From: a bacterium
GTDB taxonomy: Bacteria > UBP14 > UBA6098 > B30-G16
Direction of reading: 5' to 3'
Length of the DNA stretch: 64,000 nucleotides
Assembly: GCA_030613005.1 (NCBI GenBank)
Contig: JAUWMV010000012.1
Span: 1 to 64,000, forward strand
Numbering within the stretch: position 1 is the first letter of the stretch; the number at the start of each line of letters is the position of its first letter. A program made the translations under genes and the position numbers. The notes under the pieces are model-generated. The model was given only the letters and a program-made list of their open reading frames with translations. It was not told the origin of the DNA and made no database searches. Positions 27,529 to 36,281 of this stretch are shown here, one piece after another.

Positions 27529-28491
27529 ATGGAAATAATTGAATATGATTCTAAATACAAGGAATTATGGGAGGATTTTTTAGAAAATTCTAACAACGGA
27601 ACGATTTTCTCCAGCCAAACATTCCTGGGTTATCATCCTCCTCAACGCTTTGAGCACAACCATTTGCTCTTTAAAGATAGGGGTAAGGTTATATCGCTTT
27701 TCCCAGCAGCAATCTGTTGTGTCAACAAGAAAAAAATTCTGGTATCACATCCTGGAGCATCTTTTGGAAGTTTCATAACAAGAAAAGCAACTGGGGTTTC
27801 GGAGGCGATATCCCTGACACAAAGGTTAATAGAATATTGTTTGAAGAACGATTTTAACGGAGTGGAAATTACACGACCTCCATGGATCTATTACGAATAT
27901 CCTGAAGATCATTTCGATTTTGCGCTTTTCAACGCTGGTGCACATCATAAGAAGAGAGAATTAACTGCGGTTGTGCCTATTTTTTCAGATCATAATGAAA
28001 ATTTGTCGCTTTTCAAACCAGAAGCTCGAACTGCAATGAGAAAGGCGAAACGGAGCGGTATAACGGTATCTATAACTGACCGCTGGGCAGAATTTTATGA
28101 AATTCTCAAGAAAAATCTTTCTCTACGTCATGGTGTCAAATCTACTCACACTTTGGAGGAGATTAAGAAGCTTGATCAACTTATTCCTGGTCGATTAATT
28201 CTTTTTGGTGCTTTTTTGGAGGGCATAATGATTGCAGGTTCGACTATTTTTATTTGTAATCCTCGAACGATGTTATCCTTTTACATAAGTCAGGATTATG
28301 AACACCAGAATCTGCGACCGTTAAATCTGTTATTTACAGAAATTATGAACTGGGCATCGATAAATAATTTCAAGTGGCTTGATTTTGGGACATATACATT
28401 GAATAACATACCTAATTTCGGTCTTGCAAGATTTAAAGAATCGTTGGGCGCAAAAGGAATTTTCAGAGATACATTGAGTTTAAAACTCTAA
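27529..28491 (+). CDS. FemAB/GNAT-type acyltransferase-like protein
   Basis: The 320-residue cytosolic protein has the layout of FemAB-like or BioF2-like acetyltransferases, with two related GNAT folds. The first includes ISLFPAAICCVNKKKILVSHPGASFGSF. The second starts near YEILKKNLSLRHG and ends with LLFTEIMNWASINNFKWLDFGTYT and FKESLGAKG. Proteins of this fold use acyl- or aminoacyl-donors on cell-envelope or lipid substrates; the substrate here cannot be told. It is transcribed alone, divergently from the TonB receptor. No ribosome-binding site is obvious just upstream of the ATG. Confidence 0.7.
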   Translation: MEIIEYDSKYKELWEDFLENSNNGTIFSSQTFLGYHPPQRFEHNHLLFKDRGKVISLFPAAICCVNKKKILVSHPGASFGSFITRKATGVSEAISLTQRLIEYCLKNDFNGVEITRPPWIYYEYPEDHFDFALFNAGAHHKKRELTAVVPIFSDHNENLSLFKPEARTAMRKAKRSGITVSITDRWAEFYEILKKNLSLRHGVKSTHTLEEIKKLDQLIPGRLILFGAFLEGIMIAGSTIFICNPRTMLSFYISQDYEHQNLRPLNLLFTEIMNWASINNFKWLDFGTYTLNNIPNFGLARFKESLGAKGIFRDTLSLKL

Positions 28492-28567
28492 TTGGAGAGT
28501 TTAATATTTGCATATACAAGCTTTTCAACGGGATTGTGAAAAATCAAGGTTTTATATTTGGATTTAA

Positions 28568-28651
28568 TGCCGGAGGGGGGATTTGAACCCCCACGAGTCT
28601 AAACTCACTAGACCCTGAATCTAACGTGTCTGCCAATTCCACCACTCCGGC
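28568..28651 (-). tRNA. tRNA-Leu (anticodon CAG)
   Basis: This class II tRNA is on the minus strand. The acceptor GCCGGAG pairs with CTCCGGC, the discriminator is A, and the D region is GTGGAATTGGCAGAC. The anticodon loop TTCAGGG gives CAG. A long variable arm (GTGAGTTTAGACTC) and the T arm GGGGGTTCAAATCCCCC complete it. CCA is not encoded. It reads CUG codons. Confidence 0.95.
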
Positions 28652-28825
28652 AAACTAAATTTTCAAATTTTTAAGGCGTAAAGAATTTATTGAGTAACTG
28701 CACTAAAATATTATAAATTCTATAAAATCGTTTAACGTGAAATAAGATATTTTAACTTAAAAATGTTTTGTTTATCGATGCATCGCTGTAATTTGTTTTC
28801 ATATATATAAATGTCAAGAGGAATA

Positions 28826-29290
28826 ATGAGGATTGTAGCAAGAAATAAGAAGGCTCGCAGAGACTACGAGATATTGGATAAATTCGAAGCAGGAATTGTA
28901 CTGATAGGATCGGAGGTGAAATCGCTTAGAGCAGGCAAAGCAAGTCTTAATGAATCTTATGCTCGCATTAAAAATGGTGAATTATGGCTTTGCGAAATGC
29001 ATATAAGTCCGTATGATAATTCGAGTGTATTTACACCAGCACCTAAACGCAGAAGAAAACTGTTGTTGCACAAATTCGAAATATTACGTCTTAAATCAAA
29101 AGCCGAAGAAAAAGGCTTAACAATTATTCCTCTTGATATCTATTTTAATGACAAAGGATTGGTCAAAGTTACAATCGCTATTGCGAGGGGACGAAGAGAA
29201 TATCAAAAAAAACGATATCTTATCCTGAAACAAATGGACCGAGAAAAAGAGCGGGAATTAAGAGATTATAATAGGAAAAAAAGGTATTAA
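28826..29290 (+). CDS. smpB: SsrA-binding protein SmpB
   Basis: The 154-residue basic protein binds tmRNA and brings it to stalled ribosomes for trans-translation. It has the family core ARNKKARRDYEILDKFEAGIV, IGSEVKSLRAGKASLNESYA and the C-terminal KGLVKVTIAIARGRREYQKK tail. I chose the ATG at 28826 because AAGAGGA lies directly upstream; an in-frame ATG at 28811 would add five residues but overlaps that site. No tmRNA gene is visible next to it. The disrupted TlpA-like gene starts 14 bp after its stop. Confidence 0.95.
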   Translation: MRIVARNKKARRDYEILDKFEAGIVLIGSEVKSLRAGKASLNESYARIKNGELWLCEMHISPYDNSSVFTPAPKRRRKLLLHKFEILRLKSKAEEKGLTIIPLDIYFNDKGLVKVTIAIARGRREYQKKRYLILKQMDREKERELRDYNRKKRY

Positions 29291-29303
29291 TTAAGGAGAA
29301 AAC

Positions 29304-31079
29304 ATGCGAAAGAAATATCTTTTGTTATTGGTTCTCCTCATTTTTGCCACAATAATAAATTCCGTGTGCTCAAAATCAAGGAAAGAAATAATTTCAAATA
29401 AAGCAATTGTTGAACCCATAAACACAAGTGGGGTGAAACTTGTAGTGTCTACTTCAAACCCACGGTGTCGTGCGACTCAGTTTGGTTCGTTACTCTCCTT
29501 TATTTTAGCGATTCATTGGAAAATACAATATATACAATGACAAAAGGTGAAGATTACTTCTACAGAGAATTTGCAATACCAGAAAAGCTGCTAAGCGGTT
29601 ATGTACAGATTCGTCCTATCTCACCTATCCCAGAGATGCAAATTAATGATAATATTGCACCATTAACTGTTCTCGATGGCAATGGCTTGGAAGTTCCCAG
29701 TGCACTCGAGATATTTAATCTTCCATCAGCAGAGAGGAAGAAATATTTTAAGAGATTGTAATATCTATTTTTACAAAATATTAGCATGGGATACAATATC
29801 CACAATTAAAGATTCCGAATCGTTAATTGAATTTATTTCTGAATTAAGGGGAGAAACACAATCTTCGGAAATTTTAATGAGTATATCAACAATCTATGCA
29901 GCATTAGATAGTTTTTATACAGCAATAGATATCGCTCAAAGAATTCCGCCAGGTACTAATAAGGTAGATGAAGTAACATTGACAACTGTACTCGATAGAC
30001 TTCAATGGAACTCACAAAAAGATTCCATAATTCACCGGAAAGTTCTTGAACTTGCTGCAGAAAAATTTAGAGAGAATTCAAATATGTATCTGGGAATACT
30101 TCCAGTGATGCATCAGTTGAATGATTTGATTACTTCCGAAGAACTATCTGAATACGCCCGAAAATCCTTGAGAAGGCTGGATAAGGAGAATCCGAATATA
30201 CAGCTTCTGTAGAGTGTCTGGATGTCGGCTAAATCCTCTAATGACACCGCCTTTATCGAGGAAATTATGCCTTTTGCAATAGATTTAATCAAGCGGAACC
30301 AACATCGAAAACTGACGAGTCATACAAAACCATCTTCAGATGATATCATAACCTCGATTAATTTCCTCGAGAATATATTAAGGTCTGAAACTGTTATAGA
30401 GCTTTGCAATCTCGCTTTTTCTAAGATTTCTGAGGTAAGTCGAACCGATATATGTATGAGCTTTTTCACTTGGAAAAGGGCTGAAGCATATTTCAAACTT
30501 GGTGATATTACAAATGCAGAAAAGGATGCATTGACTTTTCATGTAATAACTAACGATTCGATCTCGAAAAGATTTATTGAAAAAATCACAGGATTGCCTG
30601 TAGAGCAAGCTGTATCGATGCTTAAGGACAAATATCCCAAGATTTATCCCTCTTTGCCCGATTCTTTTACATTGATTGCTCTTGATGGCAGGGAAATAGG
30701 TCCGGATCAGTTAAAAGGTTCTATTATAGTAATTTGTTTTTGGGATTCGGAATGTAAGAAATGCATTGAACAATTCTCGCAGCTTAATCAGATTGCAAAC
30801 TGGGCAAATAAATACGGTGTATCATGTTACGCGGTTACTAAAGGGAAAAACTCAAAGGGAAAAATTCAAAAAATTGCGGAATCAACAAATTTAAGGTATA
30901 AAATATGCTGGGATAAAGATGATTGTCTATTTAAACATTTTGATATTTCCGAGGTTCCACAACATGTTATTATAAATCAGAACGGTGAAGTTGTTAGGAT
31001 AATCCCTGTGTCATTGAGAGATCCTTCGGATGTTATTAACACACTGATGAGTTTATTGAAGTACACTTCGAACGAATAG
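29304..31079 (+). pseudogene. Decayed TlpA/ResA-type thioredoxin lipoprotein gene
   Basis: The gene starts well: an AAGGAG site and a lipoprotein signal ending in SVCS near residue 20. The coherent protein then has to be read in three pieces. The first frame fails near 29450 (the protein continues in another frame from about VYFKPT to the stop at 29761). A second shift near 29755-29765 returns to the first frame (NIYFYKILAWD), and an in-frame TAG at 30210-30212 interrupts it again before SVWMSAKS. The last part carries a thioredoxin-like domain with SECKKC as CxxC. Two frameshifts plus a stop argue for real decay rather than one sequencing error. The middle is helical and unrecognised. In function this family reduces periplasmic disulfides. 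Confidence 0.75.
30222..31079 (+). CDS. Thioredoxin-domain remnant of the TlpA-like gene
   Basis: This 285-residue open piece is what a gene finder would report. It starts at an ATG with no ribosome-binding site, ten bases after the TAG that splits the gene, so it is probably not an independent gene. The thioredoxin-like half (about 145-280) contains FTLIALDGREIGPDQLKGS, CFWDSECKKCIEQF with a CxxC, and EVPQHVIINQNGEVVR with the cis-Pro loop. All AhpC/TSA-fold landmarks are intact, so this part decayed least. Confidence 0.5.
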   Translation: MSAKSSNDTAFIEEIMPFAIDLIKRNQHRKLTSHTKPSSDDIITSINFLENILRSETVIELCNLAFSKISEVSRTDICMSFFTWKRAEAYFKLGDITNAEKDALTFHVITNDSISKRFIEKITGLPVEQAVSMLKDKYPKIYPSLPDSFTLIALDGREIGPDQLKGSIIVICFWDSECKKCIEQFSQLNQIANWANKYGVSCYAVTKGKNSKGKIQKIAESTNLRYKICWDKDDCLFKHFDISEVPQHVIINQNGEVVRIIPVSLRDPSDVINTLMSLLKYTSNE

Positions 31080-31296
31080 TTGAATATTATTAATTGTTCT
31101 CTTTCCGATTTAACAAAAAAGGGAAATAAGGCATCCTTAAATCGGAGTGGCGTTTATATCAAAATTGTATTCGATAGATTTATATTGAAGACATAAATTA
31201 TTATGTTTAATTAATAAACATGTTTGAGAGGAATGGAATTTGTAATATCTGGGCATTAGTTTATTAATCCTGAATTGATTAAGAAAAGGAATTCCA

Positions 31297-32322
31297 ATGA
31301 AAATTGCTATTACAGGATTGCCGCAATGCGGAAGAAGTATGGTATGGAAATATCTTTCAAGCGGGCATATTGGACATGAAACACTTTCTACTGTTCCCGC
31401 TCCAGATGCAAGACTTGAGGATATAGCGCGGTTTTCGAATTCGAAGAGAATTAAGTACTTTGAATTGGAGCTCGATGATACAATAGGCAATATAATAAAA
31501 GGTGGCTCAATATATTCACAACTCCAAGGTTCAGATGGAGTTATAATTGTACTCAGAGGATTTGATAGAGGTTTTGGGAATCCTGATCCTGTCGTCGATG
31601 CAAAAAGAGTAAAAGATGCCTTTATATTATTCGACAGTAATGCAATTAAAACAAGATCGACAACATTAGAGCGAGAAATTAAAAAAGGACATTCTCGAGA
31701 AGAGAAACATTTAATGGAGAAGGAACTTTTGGAGCTATCGAAGTTTGTTTCTGTTCTTGAGTCGCAGCAACCGATCGATAGCCTCGAACTCAGCGAAGAT
31801 GAACTGAAATTCACTCGGAATCAAGGACTGATTACAGCAAAATTTTGGTTAGCTCTTCTTAATTGCGAAGAATTATTCTCAGAATCTATATTATATAAGA
31901 TTTCTTCATGCTTGCAGTGTAAGGTTATTCAAGTTGCGGTTGGCTTAGAATCAGAATTGGAAGAATTAAATGCAGAAGATGTCGTTGCATTTAGAAGAGA
32001 ATTGGGATTACCTGAGCAGAATTCAAGAGAGATGGTTTTGAAATCTCTCAAAGATTCAATGAATTTAATAACTTTCTTCACCAGCAATAGAAATGAATCC
32101 CATGCATGGTGTATTCAAAGCGGCACAAATGCTTTAATGGCTGCAGGAAAGATACATACAGATATGCAGCGCGGTTTTATTCGGGCTGAAGTAACCCAAT
32201 GGGACAAATTTGTCGAAGCTGGTGGTTACGAGAACGCCCGATCGCAATCGCTTTTTAGAGCTGAAGGGAAGGACTACATAATTCAAGATGGCGATTACAT
32301 AAAATTCCGTTTCAATGTCTAA
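31297..32322 (+). CDS. YchF/Obg-like protein with a degraded GTPase site
   Basis: The 341-residue protein is a clear YchF relative, most similar in its C-terminus: HTDMQRGFIRAEV and EGKDYIIQDGDYIKFRFNV match the YchF C-terminal TGS-like domain almost residue for residue. The nucleotide domain is altered. The P-loop reads GLPQCGRS (residues 7-14), with Arg where Lys is invariant. About 25 residues of the switch-I region are missing after it, and the usual DIAG switch-II motif reads DDTIG. The coiled-coil insertion is kept. True YchF hydrolyses ATP and binds ribosomes; this one probably binds nucleotide poorly, by inference. It precedes a UbiA gene by 3 bp, so the two are likely coupled. Neighbours include mnmA and rlmH, both RNA-modification genes. 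Confidence 0.85.
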   Translation: MKIAITGLPQCGRSMVWKYLSSGHIGHETLSTVPAPDARLEDIARFSNSKRIKYFELELDDTIGNIIKGGSIYSQLQGSDGVIIVLRGFDRGFGNPDPVVDAKRVKDAFILFDSNAIKTRSTTLEREIKKGHSREEKHLMEKELLELSKFVSVLESQQPIDSLELSEDELKFTRNQGLITAKFWLALLNCEELFSESILYKISSCLQCKVIQVAVGLESELEELNAEDVVAFRRELGLPEQNSREMVLKSLKDSMNLITFFTSNRNESHAWCIQSGTNALMAAGKIHTDMQRGFIRAEVTQWDKFVEAGGYENARSQSLFRAEGKDYIIQDGDYIKFRFNV

Positions 32323-32325
32323 CGA

Positions 32326-33168
32326 ATGAAAAAAATATTTGTAATAATTTCGGCTCTAATATCACTCACAAGACCTTTGAATGTGCTAATAGCTATTGTG
32401 GCTGTTACTGTAGGTGGTTTGCTCTCTGGTTTTTTGGATCGAATGCTTATTATCGCAGCTATTTCAGCAGGACTAGTGCTTGCTGGTGAAAACGCTATAA
32501 ACGACTTTTTTGACTTCAGAACCGATTTAATTAACCATCCAGCAAGACCGATTCCCTTAGGAATTATTTCAAGGAGCTTAGCATTTTGGGTTGGGTCAAT
32601 TCTAATTTTAATAGGAATTTGTTTTTCTTGGCATGTTGGATTATCGAATTTCATTATCGCTTTAATACTATCGATCTTTCTTTTTGTGTATTCAGCTTTT
32701 CTTTCTCGCACACCGATTATTGGAAATTTCATTGTTGCTTTTGCAGGAGGTATTACACTAATTTACGGAGCGATACCGGGTGATTACGTAAGTTCTAAAA
32801 CGATCTGGGCAGCAATAATTGCATTTGGGTTACATTTTGCTCGAGAAATCTACAAAGACATCGAAGATCGATTGGGTGATGAAGAAGATAATAGGAAAAC
32901 GTTGCCTATTGTCACAAATCCCAAAAAGGCAGCGGTTTTTGGTTTTATCGGATGTGTTTTAAGTATGCTTTTCATTGAAATCCCATACATGTTTAGAGTC
33001 TTCGGAGATTATTATCAGCTTGCGGCTTTATTGCCATTCCTCGGTATTGGCATTGCCGGAGTTTTGGGTATTCAGGGTTATGTTGCAAAGAGTCAGATGT
33101 TCTTGAAAATATCTATGTTACTCGGCATTGTAGCTTTAATTGTTGAATATTTTTTCCCGGGAAAATAA
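32326..33168 (+). CDS. UbiA-family prenyltransferase, possibly DGGGP synthase-like
   Basis: The 280-residue integral membrane protein has about eight or nine hydrophobic helices. The first Asp-rich motif is NAINDFFDFRTD followed by NHPARPIPLG, and the second is REIYKDIEDRLGD followed by RKTLPI. These form the UbiA prenyl-diphosphate and magnesium site. The NHPARPIPLG-type sequence is typical of the branch containing digeranylgeranylglyceryl-phosphate synthase, the archaeal ether-lipid enzyme; homologues are known in FCB-group bacteria. Homogentisate or menaquinone prenyltransferases are alternatives. It starts 3 bp after the YchF-like gene and ends 2 bp before mnmA, so the genes are probably one operon. 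Confidence 0.82.
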   Translation: MKKIFVIISALISLTRPLNVLIAIVAVTVGGLLSGFLDRMLIIAAISAGLVLAGENAINDFFDFRTDLINHPARPIPLGIISRSLAFWVGSILILIGICFSWHVGLSNFIIALILSIFLFVYSAFLSRTPIIGNFIVAFAGGITLIYGAIPGDYVSSKTIWAAIIAFGLHFAREIYKDIEDRLGDEEDNRKTLPIVTNPKKAAVFGFIGCVLSMLFIEIPYMFRVFGDYYQLAALLPFLGIGIAGVLGIQGYVAKSQMFLKISMLLGIVALIVEYFFPGK

Positions 33169-33170
33169 CT

Positions 33171-34232
33171 ATGAATACTTTTAATAGAACTTGTCTTGTA
33201 GCAATGTCAGGTGGGGTTGATAGTTCGGTGGCAGCGTTAATGATGCTTAATAAAGGCTTTTATGTTATTGGGATTACTTTTCGGTTATGGCAGTTCAATA
33301 AAAATCCTCCATTTATGGATGATGCGGTTCAAAACGCTAAAAAGATTTGTAACAAATTAGGAATTCAACATATCGATGTGGATGTTTCGGAAGTATTTAA
33401 GAATGAAGTAGTTAATGATTTCTACCACGAATATGCTCATGGACGGACACCGAATCCATGTATTCTATGCAATCCAAAAATCAAATGGAAATTTCTTATT
33501 GAAATAGCCGATAAAATGAATATTAATCATGTTATAACAGGACATTATGCTGGAATTGAATATTTCAATGATAATAATTATTTTTTACGCACAGGAGTTG
33601 ATGCATCGAGAGATCAAAGTTATTTCCTATATCGTTTAACTCAAGATGACCTTAAAAGGACAATTTTTCCACTCGGAAATTTAACAAAAGATGAGGTACA
33701 TAAACTTGCGCAGGAACATTCGCTTCCAATTAATTCTGCACTGGAAAGTAGAGAGATCTGTTTTGTAAACTCAAAAGATTTTCAGGTTTTCATGAGCAAG
33801 TATGCTTCATCATCCATACTTCCAGGGAAATTATACGATTCATCAGGTAATTTGCTAAATATGCATAAAGGTATTGCCTTTTATACCATAGGTCAGAGAG
33901 AAGGATTAGGAGGTGGTTACAAACAACCTATGTATGTTCTGAAAATTAATGCAATTGAGAATTCCATTATAATAGGTTCTAAATCCGAACTTTTTTCTAA
34001 GAACTTTATTGTAGAAAATATTGCAATGAATAAAATAGAGAGCGAATTCTTTGCAACAGTAAAAGTCAGGTATCGACATCCAGGGGCATGTGCAAAAATC
34101 ACAATTAATCCCGAAATCGCAATAGTAGAATTTCAAAAGGCTCAAGAAGCTATAGCACCTGGACAATCAGCAGTATTTTACGATAATAATAGAGTTATCG
34201 GTGGTGGTATTATTAAGCAGGTTTTAGAATGA
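33171..34232 (+). CDS. mnmA: tRNA-specific 2-thiouridylase MnmA
   Basis: The 353-residue protein makes 2-thiouridine at position 34 of tRNA-Glu, -Gln and -Lys. It has the PP-loop AMSGGVDSSVAA, the catalytic pair of cysteines in TPNPCILCNPKIK and ESREICFV, the substrate block GHYAGI and DASRDQSYFLYR, and the C-terminal beta-barrel ending in IAPGQSAVFYDNNRVIGGG. It begins 2 bp after ubiA and its stop overlaps the start of rlmH by 4 bp (ATGA), so translation is coupled. The tRNA-Glu gene found in this window has anticodon CTC and would not itself carry the modification. Confidence 0.95.
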   Translation: MNTFNRTCLVAMSGGVDSSVAALMMLNKGFYVIGITFRLWQFNKNPPFMDDAVQNAKKICNKLGIQHIDVDVSEVFKNEVVNDFYHEYAHGRTPNPCILCNPKIKWKFLIEIADKMNINHVITGHYAGIEYFNDNNYFLRTGVDASRDQSYFLYRLTQDDLKRTIFPLGNLTKDEVHKLAQEHSLPINSALESREICFVNSKDFQVFMSKYASSSILPGKLYDSSGNLLNMHKGIAFYTIGQREGLGGGYKQPMYVLKINAIENSIIIGSKSELFSKNFIVENIAMNKIESEFFATVKVRYRHPGACAKITINPEIAIVEFQKAQEAIAPGQSAVFYDNNRVIGGGIIKQVLE

Positions 34233-34678
34233 AAATTAAAATCATTTTAATTGGAAAACCAGCGTTGTGGATACAATCCGCAGTTGAGCATTGGCTAAAT
34301 CGAATTATTCATTTTGCTCAGATTGAATTAATGCAATTAAAGAGCATAAATGATAAGAAAGGCTTTGACCGACTAATAAATAAGAGATCTGATAAGTCGA
34401 TTGCACTTACTCGAAAAGGTAGAATATTAGGTTCAATACAATGGGCTAAACTTCTGGAAAGAATAATGCTCGACTCAAAAGATGCAGTTTTTGTGATAGG
34501 TGATGCAAATGGATTGCCCGAAAAGGTAATTAATAGTTGCGATGATAAGATTTCCTTTGGTAAAATTACAATTCAACATGATATTGCTTTGCTTGTTTTG
34601 ATTGAGCAAATTTTCAGAGGTTTATCGATTATTAATGGTTTGCCATATCACAGAGGAGTAAATATTCGATTGGATTGA
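34229..34678 (+). CDS. rlmH: 23S rRNA pseudouridine-1915 N3-methyltransferase
   Basis: The 149-residue SPOUT methyltransferase has the usual length. The core VFVIGDANGLPEKVI includes the SAM-binding knot region, followed by GKITIQHDIALLVLIEQIFRGLSI and the C-terminal substrate motif PYHRG. It methylates m3psi1915 in helix 69 of 23S rRNA on 70S ribosomes. It overlaps mnmA by 4 bp and is the last gene of the ychF-like/ubiA/mnmA/rlmH operon. I see no separate ribosome-binding site beyond that embedded in mnmA. Confidence 0.93.
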   Translation: MKIKIILIGKPALWIQSAVEHWLNRIIHFAQIELMQLKSINDKKGFDRLINKRSDKSIALTRKGRILGSIQWAKLLERIMLDSKDAVFVIGDANGLPEKVINSCDDKISFGKITIQHDIALLVLIEQIFRGLSIINGLPYHRGVNIRLD

Positions 34679-34741
34679 GCAATTTGTGGGAATATATTAA
34701 AAAGCAATCTTGTTTTTTGAAATGTAAAGAAAGGAGATATT

Positions 34742-36106
34742 GTGGCTAAGATTCATCCATTTAGAGGAGTTACATATTCTAAAGAAAAGTTTGGTAAGGA
34801 TTTATCAGATCTTGTTACGCAACCTTATGACAAGATTGAACCAAAAATGCAAGATGAATATTATTCTAAAAACCCTAATAATTTCGTTAGAATAGTCTTA
34901 GGGGAAAGTTATCCTTCTGACGATGAATACTATAATCAATATACAAGAGCATTAGCATATATGAATTGCTGGCTCAGCGAATCAATATTTGATATTAATG
35001 AGCAACCCGCAATTTATGTGTATCATCAGGCTTTTGAAATTGAGGGAAAACGCATTGTTCGACAAGGATTTATAGCTCTTGGGGAACTTGAGCCACCCGG
35101 CAAGGGTGTTAAAGCTCATGAAAAGACAATGGCAGGTCCTAAAGCAGATAGATTAAACGCCACCCGACATACTAGAGCACAGTTAGGTAATATTTTTATG
35201 CTATATATCGATGAAAGAAGAGAGATTGATAGGATTTTGAATAATGAAATAGAAGGTAAAGAACCAGATTATACTGCAGTGGATTATCACGGTAATAATC
35301 ATTATCTTTGGGTAGTAACGAATATCGATACAATTTCGAAGGTTCAAGCGATTATGAATGGTAAAGTGCTTTTCATTGCCGATGGACATCATAGATACGA
35401 AACTGCAGTTAATTATTGGCAAGAATGTGTCAATAAGGGGCTCGTACCGGAGTCGGGTGTTACGGAGACATTCCGTAACCGAATGATGACATTTGTTGCT
35501 ATGGAAAACCCCGGTTTGGTTGTACTTCCTACTCACCGTGTTGTACATAGTATAGAGAACTTTAATCTCAGTTCTTTCCTTAAAAAAGCTTCAAAATGCT
35601 TTGAGATTGCTGATTTTGAATGGGGTAATAAGGTTGAAAAAAAAGAAATATTTGAAAGCACTATGCTTAAAATGAAGGAAATGGGTCAACAAGGAAAACA
35701 TGCTTTTGTATTTATGCCTAAAAAAGGAAATTCTATCTATATTCTATCGCTAATAGATGAATCCATAATGGATAACGCCATAACCGAAGATATTTCCGCA
35801 CAATGGAAGCGACTCGATGTCTCTATTCTTCATAAACTTTTACTTGAAGATATCTTGGGAATCGATGCAAAGGCTTTGGAAGAAAAGCGTAATTTATATT
35901 ACATTCGGTATAAGGAAGAAGGTTTCAATTACCTTAAGAACGATGAATCTGTGATAGGAATTTTCTTCATGAACCCCACAAAAATTGAAGAAGTAAAAAA
36001 AATTGCTGACATCGGAGAAAGAATGCCACAGAAATCTACAGATTTCTATCCAAAGCTTTTATCTGGTTTTGTATTTAATAAACTCAGATTTTCTGGGGAA
36101 CAATGA
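34742..36106 (+). CDS. DUF1015 family protein
   Basis: The 454-residue cytosolic protein is a full-length DUF1015 member. It has the start block HPFRGVTYSKEK with LSDLVTQPYDKI, then VKAHEKTMAGPKADRLN, the strongly conserved FIADGHHRYETAVNY, and the C-terminal FMNPTKIEEVKKIADIGERMPQKSTDFYPKL. The function of the family is not established; it often lies near serA-type genes, which are not seen here. The start is a GTG preceded by AAAGGAGATATT. It follows rlmH by 63 bp and may share its transcript. Confidence 0.9.
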   Translation: MAKIHPFRGVTYSKEKFGKDLSDLVTQPYDKIEPKMQDEYYSKNPNNFVRIVLGESYPSDDEYYNQYTRALAYMNCWLSESIFDINEQPAIYVYHQAFEIEGKRIVRQGFIALGELEPPGKGVKAHEKTMAGPKADRLNATRHTRAQLGNIFMLYIDERREIDRILNNEIEGKEPDYTAVDYHGNNHYLWVVTNIDTISKVQAIMNGKVLFIADGHHRYETAVNYWQECVNKGLVPESGVTETFRNRMMTFVAMENPGLVVLPTHRVVHSIENFNLSSFLKKASKCFEIADFEWGNKVEKKEIFESTMLKMKEMGQQGKHAFVFMPKKGNSIYILSLIDESIMDNAITEDISAQWKRLDVSILHKLLLEDILGIDAKALEEKRNLYYIRYKEEGFNYLKNDESVIGIFFMNPTKIEEVKKIADIGERMPQKSTDFYPKLLSGFVFNKLRFSGEQ

Positions 36107-36281
36107 ATTTCTTGATTTGATGTGCATTTAATCATATTTCATTATCATTGATATTTGATAGAAAATGTCAATTGTTCATTATCTTATTGAATTTAAGCTT
36201 TATACACATAAATTATAAAATATGAGGTGAAATCGTAAGTGATTATCCTTTGATGTAAGTCCACAATGAAAGGCAAAATCG

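Noticed and set aside
29304-30212. Programmed frameshifting in the TlpA-like gene
   Set aside because: Two shifts plus a TAG stop in one gene, with no slippery heptamer recognised at either shift, fit decay better.
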